From: an uncultured bacterium
Lineage (GTDB): Bacteria > Cyanobacteriota > Vampirovibrionia > Gastranaerophilales > Gastranaerophilaceae
Assembly: GCA_902464375.1 (NCBI GenBank)
Contig: CABQIM010000015.1
Coordinates: 1 to 25,224, forward strand
Length of the DNA: 25,224 nt
Direction of reading: 5' to 3'
The position numbers and the translations under genes are program-made. Of the stretch, positions 6,608 through 14,801 are shown piece after piece; position 1 is the stretch's first letter, and each line of letters begins with the position of its first letter. Under the pieces are notes generated by a model that ran no database searches, was not told the origin of the DNA, and saw only the letters and a program-made list of their open reading frames with translations.

Positions 6608-9600
6608 CTAGTCGACGGAGAAGATGTCTTTAAGGTCTTCCATAGTAAGTGATTTAGTAATATTTCTATCAATAGAAACTACGCTATCGACAAGGTCACG
6701 TTTTCTGCCTTTAATTTTCTGGATTTTTTCTTCAACTGTATTCTTGGTTATTAACCTGTATACAAAGACCTTTTTGGTTTGACCGATACGGTAAGCTCTA
6801 TCGGTTGCCTGATCTTCAACTGCAGGGTTCCACCAAGGGTCGTAGTGGATTACGTAGTCAGCACCGGTCAAGTTCAAACCTGTACCACCGGCTTTCAAAC
6901 TAATCAAGAATATTGGAATATTTGGATTGCTGTTAAAGTTTTCAACAGCCGCTTGACGGTCTTTTGTTTTACCGGTCAAGTATTCATAAGGAATTCCTTC
7001 TCTTTGTAACCAACCTTTTATTATATCAAGCATGTCAACAAATTGACTGAATAATAATACTCTGTGTTTTTCTTGAATAATTTGTTCTAACATACCTTTT
7101 AAGTATTCAAATTTGCCGGATTTTATAACCCCTTTAACGTGTTCTTTGTCATATAGTTTAGGGTGACAACAAATTTGGCGAAGTCTAAGAAGAGCTGAAA
7201 AAATAGACATTCTGCTTTTTTCAAGTCCATTTAGCTCAATACTCTTAAACAGTTCTTCTTTGGTGCTATCCAATACTTCGAGATAAAAATCACGCTGTTC
7301 GTCTGTAAGTTCACAATAAGCCATGTTTTCAACTTTATCCGGTAAGTCTTTGGCAACATCTCGTTTCATACGTCTTAAGATGAATGGGAATATTTGAAGC
7401 TTCAAACGTTTCTCAACAGTTTTATCTTGACGTTCCATAATCGGAGTTACGTATCTGTAGTTGAATTCAGCAACGTTAAACAAGAAGCCAGGCATTAAGA
7501 AATCGAATACAGACCAAAGTTCTTCTAACTTGTTTTCGATAGGTGTACCGGAAAGTGCAAGTTTGTGGTCAGATTGCAATTCTTTAACCGCTTGTGCTGT
7601 TTGAGAAATTGCGTTTTTGATATTCTGAGACTCATCTAAGATAATGTATCTAAAATTGAATTTTTTAAGCTTTGCTATATCACGTCTAACAAGTGCATAA
7701 CTTGTAATAACGATATCGTATTCCGGAATGTGTTTAAATAACGTTTTTCTTTCAGGGCCTGATAGTTTTAGACAAGATAATTCCGGAGTGAATTTCTGGA
7801 TTTCAGCTTCCCAGTTAAATACAACTGTTGTTGGCGCAATAACTAGTGTTGGCTGCGGACCGTCAACTTCTTTGGCTTTTTGTAACAAACTCAAAGCTTG
7901 TAATGTTTTACCAAGCCCCATATCATCCGCCAAAATACCGTTTAAACCATATTGATATAAGAACCATAACCAGTGGAAACCTTTAACCTGATATTCACGA
8001 AATTCTGCATTAACACCACTTGGAATATCAACTCCGTCAGAGGTGGTTGAGAATGTTGAAATTTGTTCCCAGAATCCTTTGAATTTGTCACTCATTATGA
8101 GGTCAAAACCTTGGTTTTTAAGTTCTGTAATCAAACCAACACGGTATGTTTTAACTAAAAATTTATTTTCATTGTTTCTATAGGCATCAAATGAGTTGAA
8201 TGAACGCATGATTTGATAAATGTTTTGAGCAGGATATTCTACAAAACCAAGACTTCTTACACGCGCATATTTTTCCCCACTCTGAATTGTTTCATAAATA
8301 TCATCAAAGTTTATTACTTCTTCTCCGACCTGACCATAGATTTGAATCTCCATACTGTCAGCAGATTCTTCAGAGAAGTCGATTTTAGCACACATTTTGA
8401 AAGGTTCTTCTATTAACTTGAAGAAATTCATGTCATCATGTTCTTCAAACTTCCAATCATCACCGGCTTGCTTGATATAATAATTATAAAAATCAATAGC
8501 ATTTTCTTTTTCTAAAGCCAAATTGTTTGTCTGCATTGGAACAAATTTACAAGCTAGAAGCATATTGTAAGCCATTTGCTCATGTTCATAATCTCTTTTA
8601 ATCCAGTAAACTAGCCCATCTTCTTCTTGACTCTTTACAGAAAGATAAGGAGATTTGTCTTTACTTTTTGTATAAGGCACTCTCACACCTGAATAATCAA
8701 ATTCTAAAGATGCTTTAAGAGATTGGTCATAATCTATGCCGAGAGTAACGACATTAATTGGCGGCTTGTGTTCAAGAAGCAACTTGCTAATGTTTTCAGC
8801 AATTGTCACATTCATTATCTCTTGCAAATGCGGTAAATCTTCGTATACAAATTTCCCGCCATCAGCTTCTTTTAAGTCTGTAAATGTTGATTTAATTATG
8901 CTTTGAGGAAGCTCGTTCATTGCAATATTGATAGGGAAAATGATATTTTTATATCTTCCCCACTTGATTTGCCTTGAAAAATACTTAACTTCTTCAAAAG
9001 GAATAATGCCTTCTTTGTCCGGTCTTGTCCAGAATAATTCTAAGACAATATTTGTAGCGCCATTAATGCTTGTTGTTGAAACATCAAGATTTAGGCTCCA
9101 CATATTATCAGTAAACTGAATTCTTTCTTTTGTTTTTTCATCTAGCACTTCTTCAAGTTCTGCCATGAGAGGAAATACTGGTGCGAATTTTGTTATAGGT
9201 ATATCATACCAACCAGCTTTTTTATCTTGTTTAGAAATTTTCAACAATGTTTGGAACAATGCTAATTCAGCTTTTTGTGCATCATTAAGTTCAAATGACG
9301 GGTCATTTTTTTGTACATCAATTAGTGCGCGCAAAATATTTTCTAATGAGCGAACAATCTTATTTGTGGCTCTGTCTCGTACAAGAATTGAGAAAAAGTT
9401 CTGGCGTCTTTTAGGGTTAAAGTGAAATATATAGCTGCCTTTAGGAGCAACTTCCAGTTCTGTTGCAATGTCTGAAACATCAGGTTCAACACCATACTTT
9501 TCGTACATCCACTTTTCATACGCGCCGTCTTCAATAGCTTTAAGTCCAATCGCAACAGCATGTTTACACCATTCTTCTTTTAAAGGACAATTACATCTGG

Positions 9601-9799
9601 CTTCGACTTTATTTTTCTTAAAAATCAAGTCTGTTACATAAAAATCTTGATAATTCCCTTTTACTTTACCTTTAAAGAAGTTCTTTTCAGGATAAGATTC
9701 AAGAATCATATCCTTTTGATAATATTCATACCCGCGTCTCCAACTACCGGGTGTAGCGTTCTTTTTCAAGAAATCATAATTAAACTTAAATTCACTCAT
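6608..9799 (-). CDS. SWIM-domain SNF2-family helicase
   Basis: A 1063-residue bacterial SNF2/HepA-type ATPase, a DNA translocase probably remodelling protein-DNA complexes or stalled polymerase. An N-terminal SWIM zinc finger (C69-x-C71-x6-C78-x-H80) is followed by a long divergent middle region (about 90-590). The SNF2 ATPase has GLGKT with K631 (motif I), VVFNWEAE, D722-E723-S724-Q725 (motif II, DESQ instead of DEAH) and LSGTPIENKLEELWS (motif III). The C-terminal helicase lobe has VLLFSQFVDML, GGTGLNLTGADYVIHYDPWWNP and RAYRIGQ ending at Q1007 (motif VI). All motifs are intact. It appears monocistronic. No strong ribosome site is seen at the chosen ATG; AAAAAGGATG lies 15 or more bases upstream. 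No nuclease or methylase neighbour suggests a defence role. Confidence 0.92.
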   Translation of the reverse strand: MSEFKFNYDFLKKNATPGSWRRGYEYYQKDMILESYPEKNFFKGKVKGNYQDFYVTDLIFKKNKVEARCNCPLKEEWCKHAVAIGLKAIEDGAYEKWMYEKYGVEPDVSDIATELEVAPKGSYIFHFNPKRRQNFFSILVRDRATNKIVRSLENILRALIDVQKNDPSFELNDAQKAELALFQTLLKISKQDKKAGWYDIPITKFAPVFPLMAELEEVLDEKTKERIQFTDNMWSLNLDVSTTSINGATNIVLELFWTRPDKEGIIPFEEVKYFSRQIKWGRYKNIIFPINIAMNELPQSIIKSTFTDLKEADGGKFVYEDLPHLQEIMNVTIAENISKLLLEHKPPINVVTLGIDYDQSLKASLEFDYSGVRVPYTKSKDKSPYLSVKSQEEDGLVYWIKRDYEHEQMAYNMLLACKFVPMQTNNLALEKENAIDFYNYYIKQAGDDWKFEEHDDMNFFKLIEEPFKMCAKIDFSEESADSMEIQIYGQVGEEVINFDDIYETIQSGEKYARVRSLGFVEYPAQNIYQIMRSFNSFDAYRNNENKFLVKTYRVGLITELKNQGFDLIMSDKFKGFWEQISTFSTTSDGVDIPSGVNAEFREYQVKGFHWLWFLYQYGLNGILADDMGLGKTLQALSLLQKAKEVDGPQPTLVIAPTTVVFNWEAEIQKFTPELSCLKLSGPERKTLFKHIPEYDIVITSYALVRRDIAKLKKFNFRYIILDESQNIKNAISQTAQAVKELQSDHKLALSGTPIENKLEELWSVFDFLMPGFLFNVAEFNYRYVTPIMERQDKTVEKRLKLQIFPFILRRMKRDVAKDLPDKVENMAYCELTDEQRDFYLEVLDSTKEELFKSIELNGLEKSRMSIFSALLRLRQICCHPKLYDKEHVKGVIKSGKFEYLKGMLEQIIQEKHRVLLFSQFVDMLDIIKGWLQREGIPYEYLTGKTKDRQAAVENFNSNPNIPIFLISLKAGGTGLNLTGADYVIHYDPWWNPAVEDQATDRAYRIGQTKKVFVYRLITKNTVEEKIQKIKGRKRDLVDSVVSIDRNITKSLTMEDLKDIFSVD

Positions 9800-9996
9800 G
9801 AATGTGAGGTACTCATCCTTTTTAATGTTACGGCTCAGTTGGTTTCAAACTTTTAACTTCTTTGTTTTTATCCGACAAAAGAAGCGAAAGACATAATCAA
9901 ATAGAATAAATAATTTATTTACTCCATTTAACTAACGGCTCCCAACCTTGTTTAAATTATGACACAGTTTTTCTTTGAATGCAATAGGTTTTTATA

Positions 9997-10881
9997 TTAA
10001 TGACTATTGTTTTTAAACAGTTTCTTTTCAAGCTCTAATGCAGTTTTTGTTTTTGCTAATCCGCCTTGAGAAGTTTCTTTTAGAAGTGGTGACATTAATT
10101 GTCCTGTAATCTTCAAAGTATCAACAATTTCGTCTATAGGAATTTTGCTTTCAACGCCGCACAATGCAAGCTCAGAAGCTGTAACTGCGTGAATAGCAAG
10201 AAATGCGTTACGTTTTATACATGGTACTTCTACTAAGCCACAAACAGGGTCGCAAGTAAGACCTAATATATTTTTTAACGCTAATGCCGCTGCGTTTATG
10301 ATTTCTAAAGTTGTTCCGCCAAGCATTTGGGTTAAAGCTGCTGCAGCCATAGCTGACGCAACACCGCATTCTGCTTGACAACCGGCGACTGCTCCAGCTA
10401 ACTGTACCTTATTAGAAACGATAAGTCCTACGATACCGGCAGTTAAAAGTCCGTTTACTTGTTCTGCTTCGGGAATGTCTTTTTCTTCTGCTACCGCAAC
10501 TATTACCGATGGAACTATTCCGCACGAACCGGCTGTAGGGCAAGCTACAATTCTTCCCATTCTAAGATTTTCTTCTGCTGTTGCGAGAGCATAAGTTGTA
10601 ATTTTTTCAAAAACTTTGCCAAACAAGGATGATTTATTTTTAAAACGCTTGGTGAGTTTAACACAATCATCGCCACACCAACCGCTTACTGCTTTTTCTT
10701 TAGAGGTAAGTCCGATTTTTATAGCCTCTTTCATGGCAATTAAGTTTTCAAGCACCCTTAAGCGAATAACGTCTATTGTGTCATCTGTAAGCACTTTTTC
10801 TTCTTCCAAAGCTATTTCATAGATGGCTTTGTTTTTTGTATTACTTTTTTCAATTAATTCATTAAACGATAATATTGGCAT
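9997..10881 (-). CDS. sdaAA: L-serine dehydratase, alpha (Fe-S) subunit
   Basis: The iron-sulfur catalytic subunit converting L-serine to pyruvate and ammonia, oxygen-labile and common in anaerobes. The 294-residue size fits the two-subunit type. Conserved segments are SGWCGDDC (C69, C73), ACPTAGSCGIVPS (C114, C120), AGCQAECG (C168, C172) and LTCDPVCGLVEVPC (C210, C214, C221). C168, C210 and C221, spaced 42 and 11, match the cluster-ligand spacing known for the single-chain type II enzyme. The start overlaps the sdaAB stop as TAATG, so translation is coupled. It is the last gene of the regulator-sdaAB-sdaAA operon. Confidence 0.95.
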   Translation of the reverse strand: MPILSFNELIEKSNTKNKAIYEIALEEEKVLTDDTIDVIRLRVLENLIAMKEAIKIGLTSKEKAVSGWCGDDCVKLTKRFKNKSSLFGKVFEKITTYALATAEENLRMGRIVACPTAGSCGIVPSVIVAVAEEKDIPEAEQVNGLLTAGIVGLIVSNKVQLAGAVAGCQAECGVASAMAAAALTQMLGGTTLEIINAAALALKNILGLTCDPVCGLVEVPCIKRNAFLAIHAVTASELALCGVESKIPIDEIVDTLKITGQLMSPLLKETSQGGLAKTKTALELEKKLFKNNSH

Positions 10882-11537
10882 TATTTTAATTTCCTAATGT
10901 TGGTAACGAAGAACACATCTTCAATTTTTTTGACTTTTTCTACTGTATCCTCGCCAAGAGGTATATCAAGTGCTATGTACATAGAAGCTATTCCACCTTT
11001 TGAACTTCTATCGCAATGCAGTGACGCTATGTTGACTTTTTGCTTTTGGATAATTTCACTGACAGTAGATATCATTCCCGGACGGTCTTTGTACATCAAG
11101 AGTAATGTATCATAGCTCCCGTCAATGTTAACGGAAAAACCATCAATGCTATTTATTCTTATTTCTCCGGCTCCAACAGAATCGCCAGAGATAGTCATTT
11201 TGTTATCAAAAATTATATCAACTGAATTCGGATGTCTGGATATATCGTGTGCATATTGGTAAGAATATTCAACAGAATTACCGATGTTGTCGAATATATC
11301 TTTTATCAGAGCATCATCAACGGAATACCCCAAAACACCTGCTAATAAACCTTTATCAGTACCATGACCAAATCCTGTTGTTGCAAATGAATTATATAAA
11401 ACAAAAGCTACTTTTTTAAAAGAATTTTTGTATATATTGCGCGCCATTAGCCCTAATCTTACTGCGCCGGCTGTATGTGAACTGGATGGACCAACCATGA
11501 TTGGAGATATTACTGAAAAAATTGACTTTTGTTCCAT
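10881..11537 (-). CDS. sdaAB: L-serine dehydratase, beta subunit
   Basis: A 218-residue beta subunit of the two-chain L-serine dehydratase. The N-terminal motif SPIMVGPSSSHTAGAVRLG (about 11-29) is the family hallmark. An ACT domain occupies about residues 145-215 (YKDRPGMISTVSEIIQKQKVNIASLHCDR), the likely site for serine sensing or allosteric control. It begins two bases after the stop of the response-regulator gene and overlaps sdaAA by one base, so the three genes form one transcript. Confidence 0.94.
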   Translation of the reverse strand: MEQKSIFSVISPIMVGPSSSHTAGAVRLGLMARNIYKNSFKKVAFVLYNSFATTGFGHGTDKGLLAGVLGYSVDDALIKDIFDNIGNSVEYSYQYAHDISRHPNSVDIIFDNKMTISGDSVGAGEIRINSIDGFSVNIDGSYDTLLLMYKDRPGMISTVSEIIQKQKVNIASLHCDRSSKGGIASMYIALDIPLGEDTVEKVKKIEDVFFVTNIRKLK

Positions 11538-11539
11538 TT

Positions 11540-12151
11540 TTAGTAATCCTCATCATCCTCGTCTTTACCTGCGTTGATATAACCTTTCATAATATTTACC
11601 AAGGCATTTTGCCAATCACTGTTTTTTTCTAAAAAGAAGTCTGCACCGCGCATTCTGCATTGATTTTCGATTTCTTTTCTTGGAGAAGCTGTAATAACTC
11701 CAATAACAGTGTCAGAGCCATATGCAGTAGCCATCTTTTTAAGCTCTGTCAATAGAATAAAACCTTCTCTTTCAGTAGGGATGAATAAATCCATTACGAT
11801 GTACTTATATTTTCTCTTCTTGAATTTTGCAACAGCATCATATATTTCTTGTGAGCAATCTACATCGTAGTCGAATTGTGACAATAGAACTTTTAATTGA
11901 TATGTAATCACACCTAAATCATCGACAACAAGCATTGCTGGAGTTTCATTGTTTTCTTGCGGAGCGATTTCGTTCCCGAAAGCTTTGCTAAAAATAGGCT
12001 TTTTAGCGCAGTTATTTAGCTCTTTAAGTGTATCTACAATGTCGATTAACTGCTTTTTTAAGTCAAGAAGTGTTAAATCTTTTGGTGGGGTAGAGTTTGT
12101 AATATTGAAGAATAACTCTAAAAATTCTTTGTCTAAATCAATGTTTGGCAT
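11540..12151 (-). CDS. Receiver-domain response regulator, no output domain
   Basis: A 203-residue protein. The first 65 residues are a helical, unassigned N-terminus (DLTLLDLKKQLIDIVDTLKEL). The receiver domain runs from about 72 to 195: acidic pair D77-D78, phospho-acceptor D121 in IVMDLFIP, T154 in VITAS and K176 in FLEKN. All phosphorylation residues are present. The acidic tail (KDEDDEDY) replaces any DNA-binding domain. The frame is open 14 codons further upstream, but AGGAG five bases before the ATG at 12151 and an extended -10 just ahead fix this start. The gene is followed two bases later by sdaAB. No histidine kinase is nearby, so its input and target are unknown; it may act by protein contact. 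Confidence 0.8.
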   Translation of the reverse strand: MPNIDLDKEFLELFFNITNSTPPKDLTLLDLKKQLIDIVDTLKELNNCAKKPIFSKAFGNEIAPQENNETPAMLVVDDLGVITYQLKVLLSQFDYDVDCSQEIYDAVAKFKKRKYKYIVMDLFIPTEREGFILLTELKKMATAYGSDTVIGVITASPRKEIENQCRMRGADFFLEKNSDWQNALVNIMKGYINAGKDEDDEDY

Positions 12152-12173
12152 AAAAACTCCTACTGTTGGGATG

Positions 12174-12182
12174 ATTATACCA
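12174..12182 (-). promoter_or_regulatory. Extended -10 promoter of the regulator-sda operon
   Basis: On the minus strand the sequence reads TGGTATAAT, a perfect extended -10. Transcription should start near 12167, leaving a short leader that contains the AGGAG ribosome site. It is divergent from the promoter at 12243. Confidence 0.65.
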
Positions 12183-12242
12183 CATATATGCAAAAAAAGT
12201 AAGTCATTTGTTTGTATTATTCAAGTTTTAATTGTTTTAGAG

Positions 12243-12248
12243 TATAAT
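12243..12248 (+). promoter_or_regulatory. -10 box placing the start one base before the ATG
   Basis: Perfect TATAAT, with the last T seven bases from 12255. The ATG is at 12256, so the leader would be zero or one base. TTCAAG at 12220-12225 is a weak -35 at 17 bases. There is no Shine-Dalgarno before the gene. Confidence 0.6.
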
Positions 12249-12255
12249 ACTAAAT

Positions 12256-13119
12256 ATGAAGAAATATTTAATTACATTGGCATTTTTATTAACTATGCCG
12301 TCTGCATTTGCCGGCGGAAATTTTGATTTATTTAACCTTAATATATTTAAAAACGATACAAGAGAAATAAAATCATTATTGCGTTCTCAAGTGAAATATG
12401 CCAACAAAACTGATTTTGATAAATTTATAGCTACGTATGATAAAGATTATATCAATGCTGATGGTTTTAATCTTGATACGTATTCAGAATTGGTTAAAGA
12501 TATATGGAGTACTTATGACAAGATTGTCTATGGAATAAAGATTAAATCCATAGATGTGAAAGATGATGTTGCGGATGTCGTTGTAGAGGAAACTTCTTCA
12601 GCTGATATTCCTGTTTCTGCAAAATTAGATGGTGTTTTAAGAAGTGAATCTGATAGTGTTTATCACTTGAAAAAAGAAGACGGAGAATGGAAAGTAGCTT
12701 CTGATGAAGTTCTAAAAGAAACAACTACAATGCTATATGGTGATGCTAGAAATTTAGATATAAAGTTAACAGCTCCCGAAAAAATCAATGCAGGGGAAGA
12801 ATATACCGCTTCTTTAGAATTTAATCCTCCTGCAAATATAATTGCAATTGCGTCAATAGCAAGTGACAAAGTAGAATATCCTCAAAAACAGGCAAAAGAA
12901 GTATATAGAAAATTTCCGGATGATAACATATTAGAGCGTATTTTTGTTTCAAATTGCGATAATGTTAATGAGTATGTTGTTGCATCAATTGGGTTAACAA
13001 AAGCTGATGTAGAGGATTTGAGTATCAAGTTAAGCTTAACCGGCTTTGGATACAAAATTGTCCGCGTGAATGTTGTTCCAAAGACCGCAAAAGAGGAAAA
13101 TAATGAGCAAAACAAGTAA
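12256..13119 (+). CDS. Secreted protein with NTF2-like N-terminal domain
   Basis: A 287-residue exported protein of unknown function. The first 20 residues (MKKYLITLAFLLTMPSAFAG) are a classic Sec signal peptide with an A-x-A cleavage site (AFA). There is no lipobox cysteine. Residues of about 36-150 look like an NTF2/SnoaL-like fold: a helix (TREIKSLLRSQVKYANKTDFDKFIATY) and strands ending YHLKKEDGEWKVASDEV, typical of such secreted domains. A beta-rich C-terminal half (about 155-280) has no recognised family. The frame overlaps lspA by 17 bases, so it leads a three-gene operon. Promoter position predicts a leaderless message. The NTF2 assignment is by pattern only. Confidence 0.6.
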   Translation: MKKYLITLAFLLTMPSAFAGGNFDLFNLNIFKNDTREIKSLLRSQVKYANKTDFDKFIATYDKDYINADGFNLDTYSELVKDIWSTYDKIVYGIKIKSIDVKDDVADVVVEETSSADIPVSAKLDGVLRSESDSVYHLKKEDGEWKVASDEVLKETTTMLYGDARNLDIKLTAPEKINAGEEYTASLEFNPPANIIAIASIASDKVEYPQKQAKEVYRKFPDDNILERIFVSNCDNVNEYVVASIGLTKADVEDLSIKLSLTGFGYKIVRVNVVPKTAKEENNEQNK

Positions 13120-13579
13120 GATAATTTATTTCTTTATTTCAATAGTTTTCTTTGTTGTGTTTGATCTATTTTCTTCTAATGCTGTTTACAATAATATTGA
13201 AGCATTACCTGCTAATCCGGTGTTTGATTTGATATCCGTTCAGAATACAGGCGCAGCTTTTAGTATTTTACAGAATTCTAAAATTTTTCTGGTATGTTTT
13301 GCTATAGTCGCAATTATAGCAATTGCTTTTTATGCTATTAAACATGCAGCTAAATCTTCAACAATAGCATTCTTTTGGACAGCATTATTAATTTCAGGAA
13401 TTTTCTGTAACATGTACGAAAGAATAGCTTTTGGGTATGTAAGAGATTATTTCAAATTGAATTTTATAAATTTTCCTGTATTTAATATCTCTGATATCTT
13501 TATTAATATAAGCGTTTTGGCGATAGTAATAATTATAATAAAGCACAATTTTTCAAAGAACAATGAAACTGGTAATTGA
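13103..13579 (+). CDS. lspA: Lipoprotein signal peptidase LspA
   Basis: LspA is the inner-membrane aspartyl protease that cleaves the signal peptides of diacylglyceryl-modified prolipoproteins. The 158 residues hold four hydrophobic helices (about 8-22, 60-80, 88-103, 128-147). Family motifs are QNTGAAFS (47-54), the segment N103-M-Y-E106-R followed by YVRD115Y, and FPVFNISD131. D115 and D131 correspond to the catalytic pair. The usual NxxDR aspartate is Glu here (E106), a conservative but unusual change. I chose the ATG at 13103, with GAGG upstream, over an in-frame ATG at 13070. It overlaps the gene before by 17 bases and the gene after by 17 bases. Confidence 0.88.
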   Translation: MSKTSKIIYFFISIVFFVVFDLFSSNAVYNNIEALPANPVFDLISVQNTGAAFSILQNSKIFLVCFAIVAIIAIAFYAIKHAAKSSTIAFFWTALLISGIFCNMYERIAFGYVRDYFKLNFINFPVFNISDIFINISVLAIVIIIIKHNFSKNNETGN

Positions 13580-14462
13580 TGAATTTTCTTCCGACAATAG
13601 AATAGATAGTTTTCTTGCAGATTATATGCAAGATTTTTCTCGTTCAAAAATTCAAACTGAGATTAAAAAAGGTTCTGTTCTTGTTAATTCTAAACCCGTT
13701 AAACCGTCTTATATCCTTAAAGAGAATGATTTAATAGAATTTGAGCCGCTTGTTAATAAGATTGAAATTTTGCCGGAGGATATTCCACTTAATATTGTTT
13801 GGGAAGATGATGATATGCTTGTTGTGAATAAGCCTTCTGGCATGCTGACTCATCCTACTACTATTGAAACCACTGGCACGCTTGTGAATGCTCTTATGTA
13901 TAAATATGGTGAGAATTTGTCCGATATAAACGGTGAATTTCGTCGTGGTATTTTGCATAGATTAGATAGAAATACTTCGGGCTTGCTGATGATAGCAAAA
14001 AATAATAAGGCTCATGAGTATCTTGTTAATGCAATGAAAAATGGACAAACAGAGAAAAAATATTTGGCAATTGTAAAAGGTGTTGTACCGGAAGATAGTT
14101 TTGTTATTAATAAACCAATAGGCAGAAATCCAAATCAACCGCATAAAATGTGCGTGTTAGATGGCGGAAAAGACAGTACATCAATTGTAAAAGTTTTGAA
14201 GCGATTTAATGACGCAACTTTGGTAGAAATTCATTTGGTAACGGGAAGAACTCATCAAATTAGGGTGCATATGGCAAGTATCGGACATCCTGTTTATAAT
14301 GATACGTTGTATGGTTTTGGAAAAATGAAAATTAAAACGGAAGAACAGGTTCTGGAGTCTTATAAATTGACATTTCCACGTCCTATGAATGGCGAGCTGA
14401 TATCATTGGAAATTGAACCTGATGAAAAATTTGTGAAAGTAATTAGAGCTTTGGAAGGATAG
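13563..14462 (+). CDS. RluD-type 23S rRNA pseudouridine synthase
   Basis: A 299-residue RluA-family pseudouridine synthase. It isomerises uridine in structured RNA, most likely 23S rRNA. An N-terminal S4 RNA-binding domain covers about 10-62 (RIDSFLADYMQDFSRSKIQTEIKKGSVLVN). The catalytic domain follows, with the signature HRLDRNTSGLLMIAKN, where D135 is the catalytic aspartate, and TGRTHQIRVHMASIGHPVYND near 226-246. RluD and RluB/C-like targets cannot be told apart from sequence alone. The combination lspA-rluD is a common bacterial gene pair. It is the last gene of the operon that starts at 12256, and a repeat cluster follows. Confidence 0.9.
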   Translation: MKLVIDEFSSDNRIDSFLADYMQDFSRSKIQTEIKKGSVLVNSKPVKPSYILKENDLIEFEPLVNKIEILPEDIPLNIVWEDDDMLVVNKPSGMLTHPTTIETTGTLVNALMYKYGENLSDINGEFRRGILHRLDRNTSGLLMIAKNNKAHEYLVNAMKNGQTEKKYLAIVKGVVPEDSFVINKPIGRNPNQPHKMCVLDGGKDSTSIVKVLKRFNDATLVEIHLVTGRTHQIRVHMASIGHPVYNDTLYGFGKMKIKTEEQVLESYKLTFPRPMNGELISLEIEPDEKFVKVIRALEG

Positions 14463-14483
14463 ATAAGGATATATTATACCTAT

Positions 14484-14514
14484 CGAAAATCCGCTCTCCT
14501 GCTAGGAGAGGGAA
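14484..14514. repeat. Family D repeat, copy D2
   Basis: Base-for-base identical over 31 bases to 6472-6502, including the hairpin CTCTCCT-GCT-AGGAGAG. The next repeat C2 starts eight bases downstream. Confidence 0.75.
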
Positions 14515-14522
14515 TGCTCCAT

Positions 14523-14612
14523 ACTTGTAGACTCACCAATGAGGCGGAGTTAGTAGTTATAATAAAATCTAGTTCTTTTTACTAAACAGGCGACCCAATG
14601 TCTACGTGCGGG
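14523..14612. repeat. Family C interspersed repeat, copy C2
   Basis: Runs from ACTTGTAGACTCACC through GAGGCGGAGTTAGTAG and GGCGACCCAATG to GTCTACGTGCG. The last bases of the usual right end (TAGCACCA) are replaced by GGGG. The outer bases GTAGAC (14527-14532) and GTCTAC (14600-14605) are perfect complements. Confidence 0.85.
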
Positions 14613-14625
14613 GGTAAATGTACAT

Positions 14626-14726
14626 TAAGCTTGTAGACTCACTAATGAGGCGGAGTTAGTAGTTAATAAATAATCTTGTATTTTACACCAAGTAGCCGAC
14701 AGTTGTGTCTACGTGCGTAGCACCAC
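14626..14726. repeat. Family C interspersed repeat, copy C3
   Basis: In direct tandem with C2, about 14 bases apart, and in the same orientation. GTAGAC (14633-14638) and GTCTAC (14707-14712) are complementary, and the right end is the full CTACGTGCGTAGCACCA. C3 ends five bases before the flagellin terminator. Confidence 0.85.
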
Positions 14727-14730
14727 ACAT

Positions 14731-14756
14731 AAAAAGAGCTTGAATAAATCAAGCTC
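14731..14756 (-). terminator. Intrinsic terminator of the flagellin gene
   Basis: On the minus strand GAGCTTGA-TTTAT-TCAAGCTC forms a perfect eight-base-pair stem with a five-base loop, followed by five T. It lies about 45 bases past the flagellin stop. Confidence 0.85.
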
Positions 14757-14801
14757 ATATATAAGTACATATCCCAATCAACAACAAATTTAAAATTTTT
14801 A

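Larger units (their letters stand above)
14463..14801. other. Gene-free repeat cluster before flagellin terminus
   Basis: 339 bases between convergent rluD-type and flagellin genes. They hold repeat D2, two tandem family C copies (C2 and C3) and the flagellin terminator at 14731-14756; 14757-14801 is plain AT-rich sequence. No coding frame is credible. The first half is a copy of the composite block at 6472-6607. Confidence 0.75.

Noticed and set aside
6608..9799. SNF2 gene as part of a defence island (DISARM-like or similar)
   Set aside because: No methylase, nuclease, DUF1998 or PLD partner is adjacent, and it is flanked by housekeeping genes.
9799..9817. Six-codon leader frame overlapping the SNF2 start
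   Set aside because: An ATG with an AAAAAGG immediately before it is too close for a working ribosome site, and the frame is too short to judge.
12152..12193. 14-codon extension of the response regulator
   Set aside because: The extended -10 promoter lies within it, and AGGAG precedes the ATG at 12151.
13070..13102. 11-codon extension of LspA
   Set aside because: The ATG at 13103 has GAGG upstream and gives the normal short cytoplasmic start of LspA.
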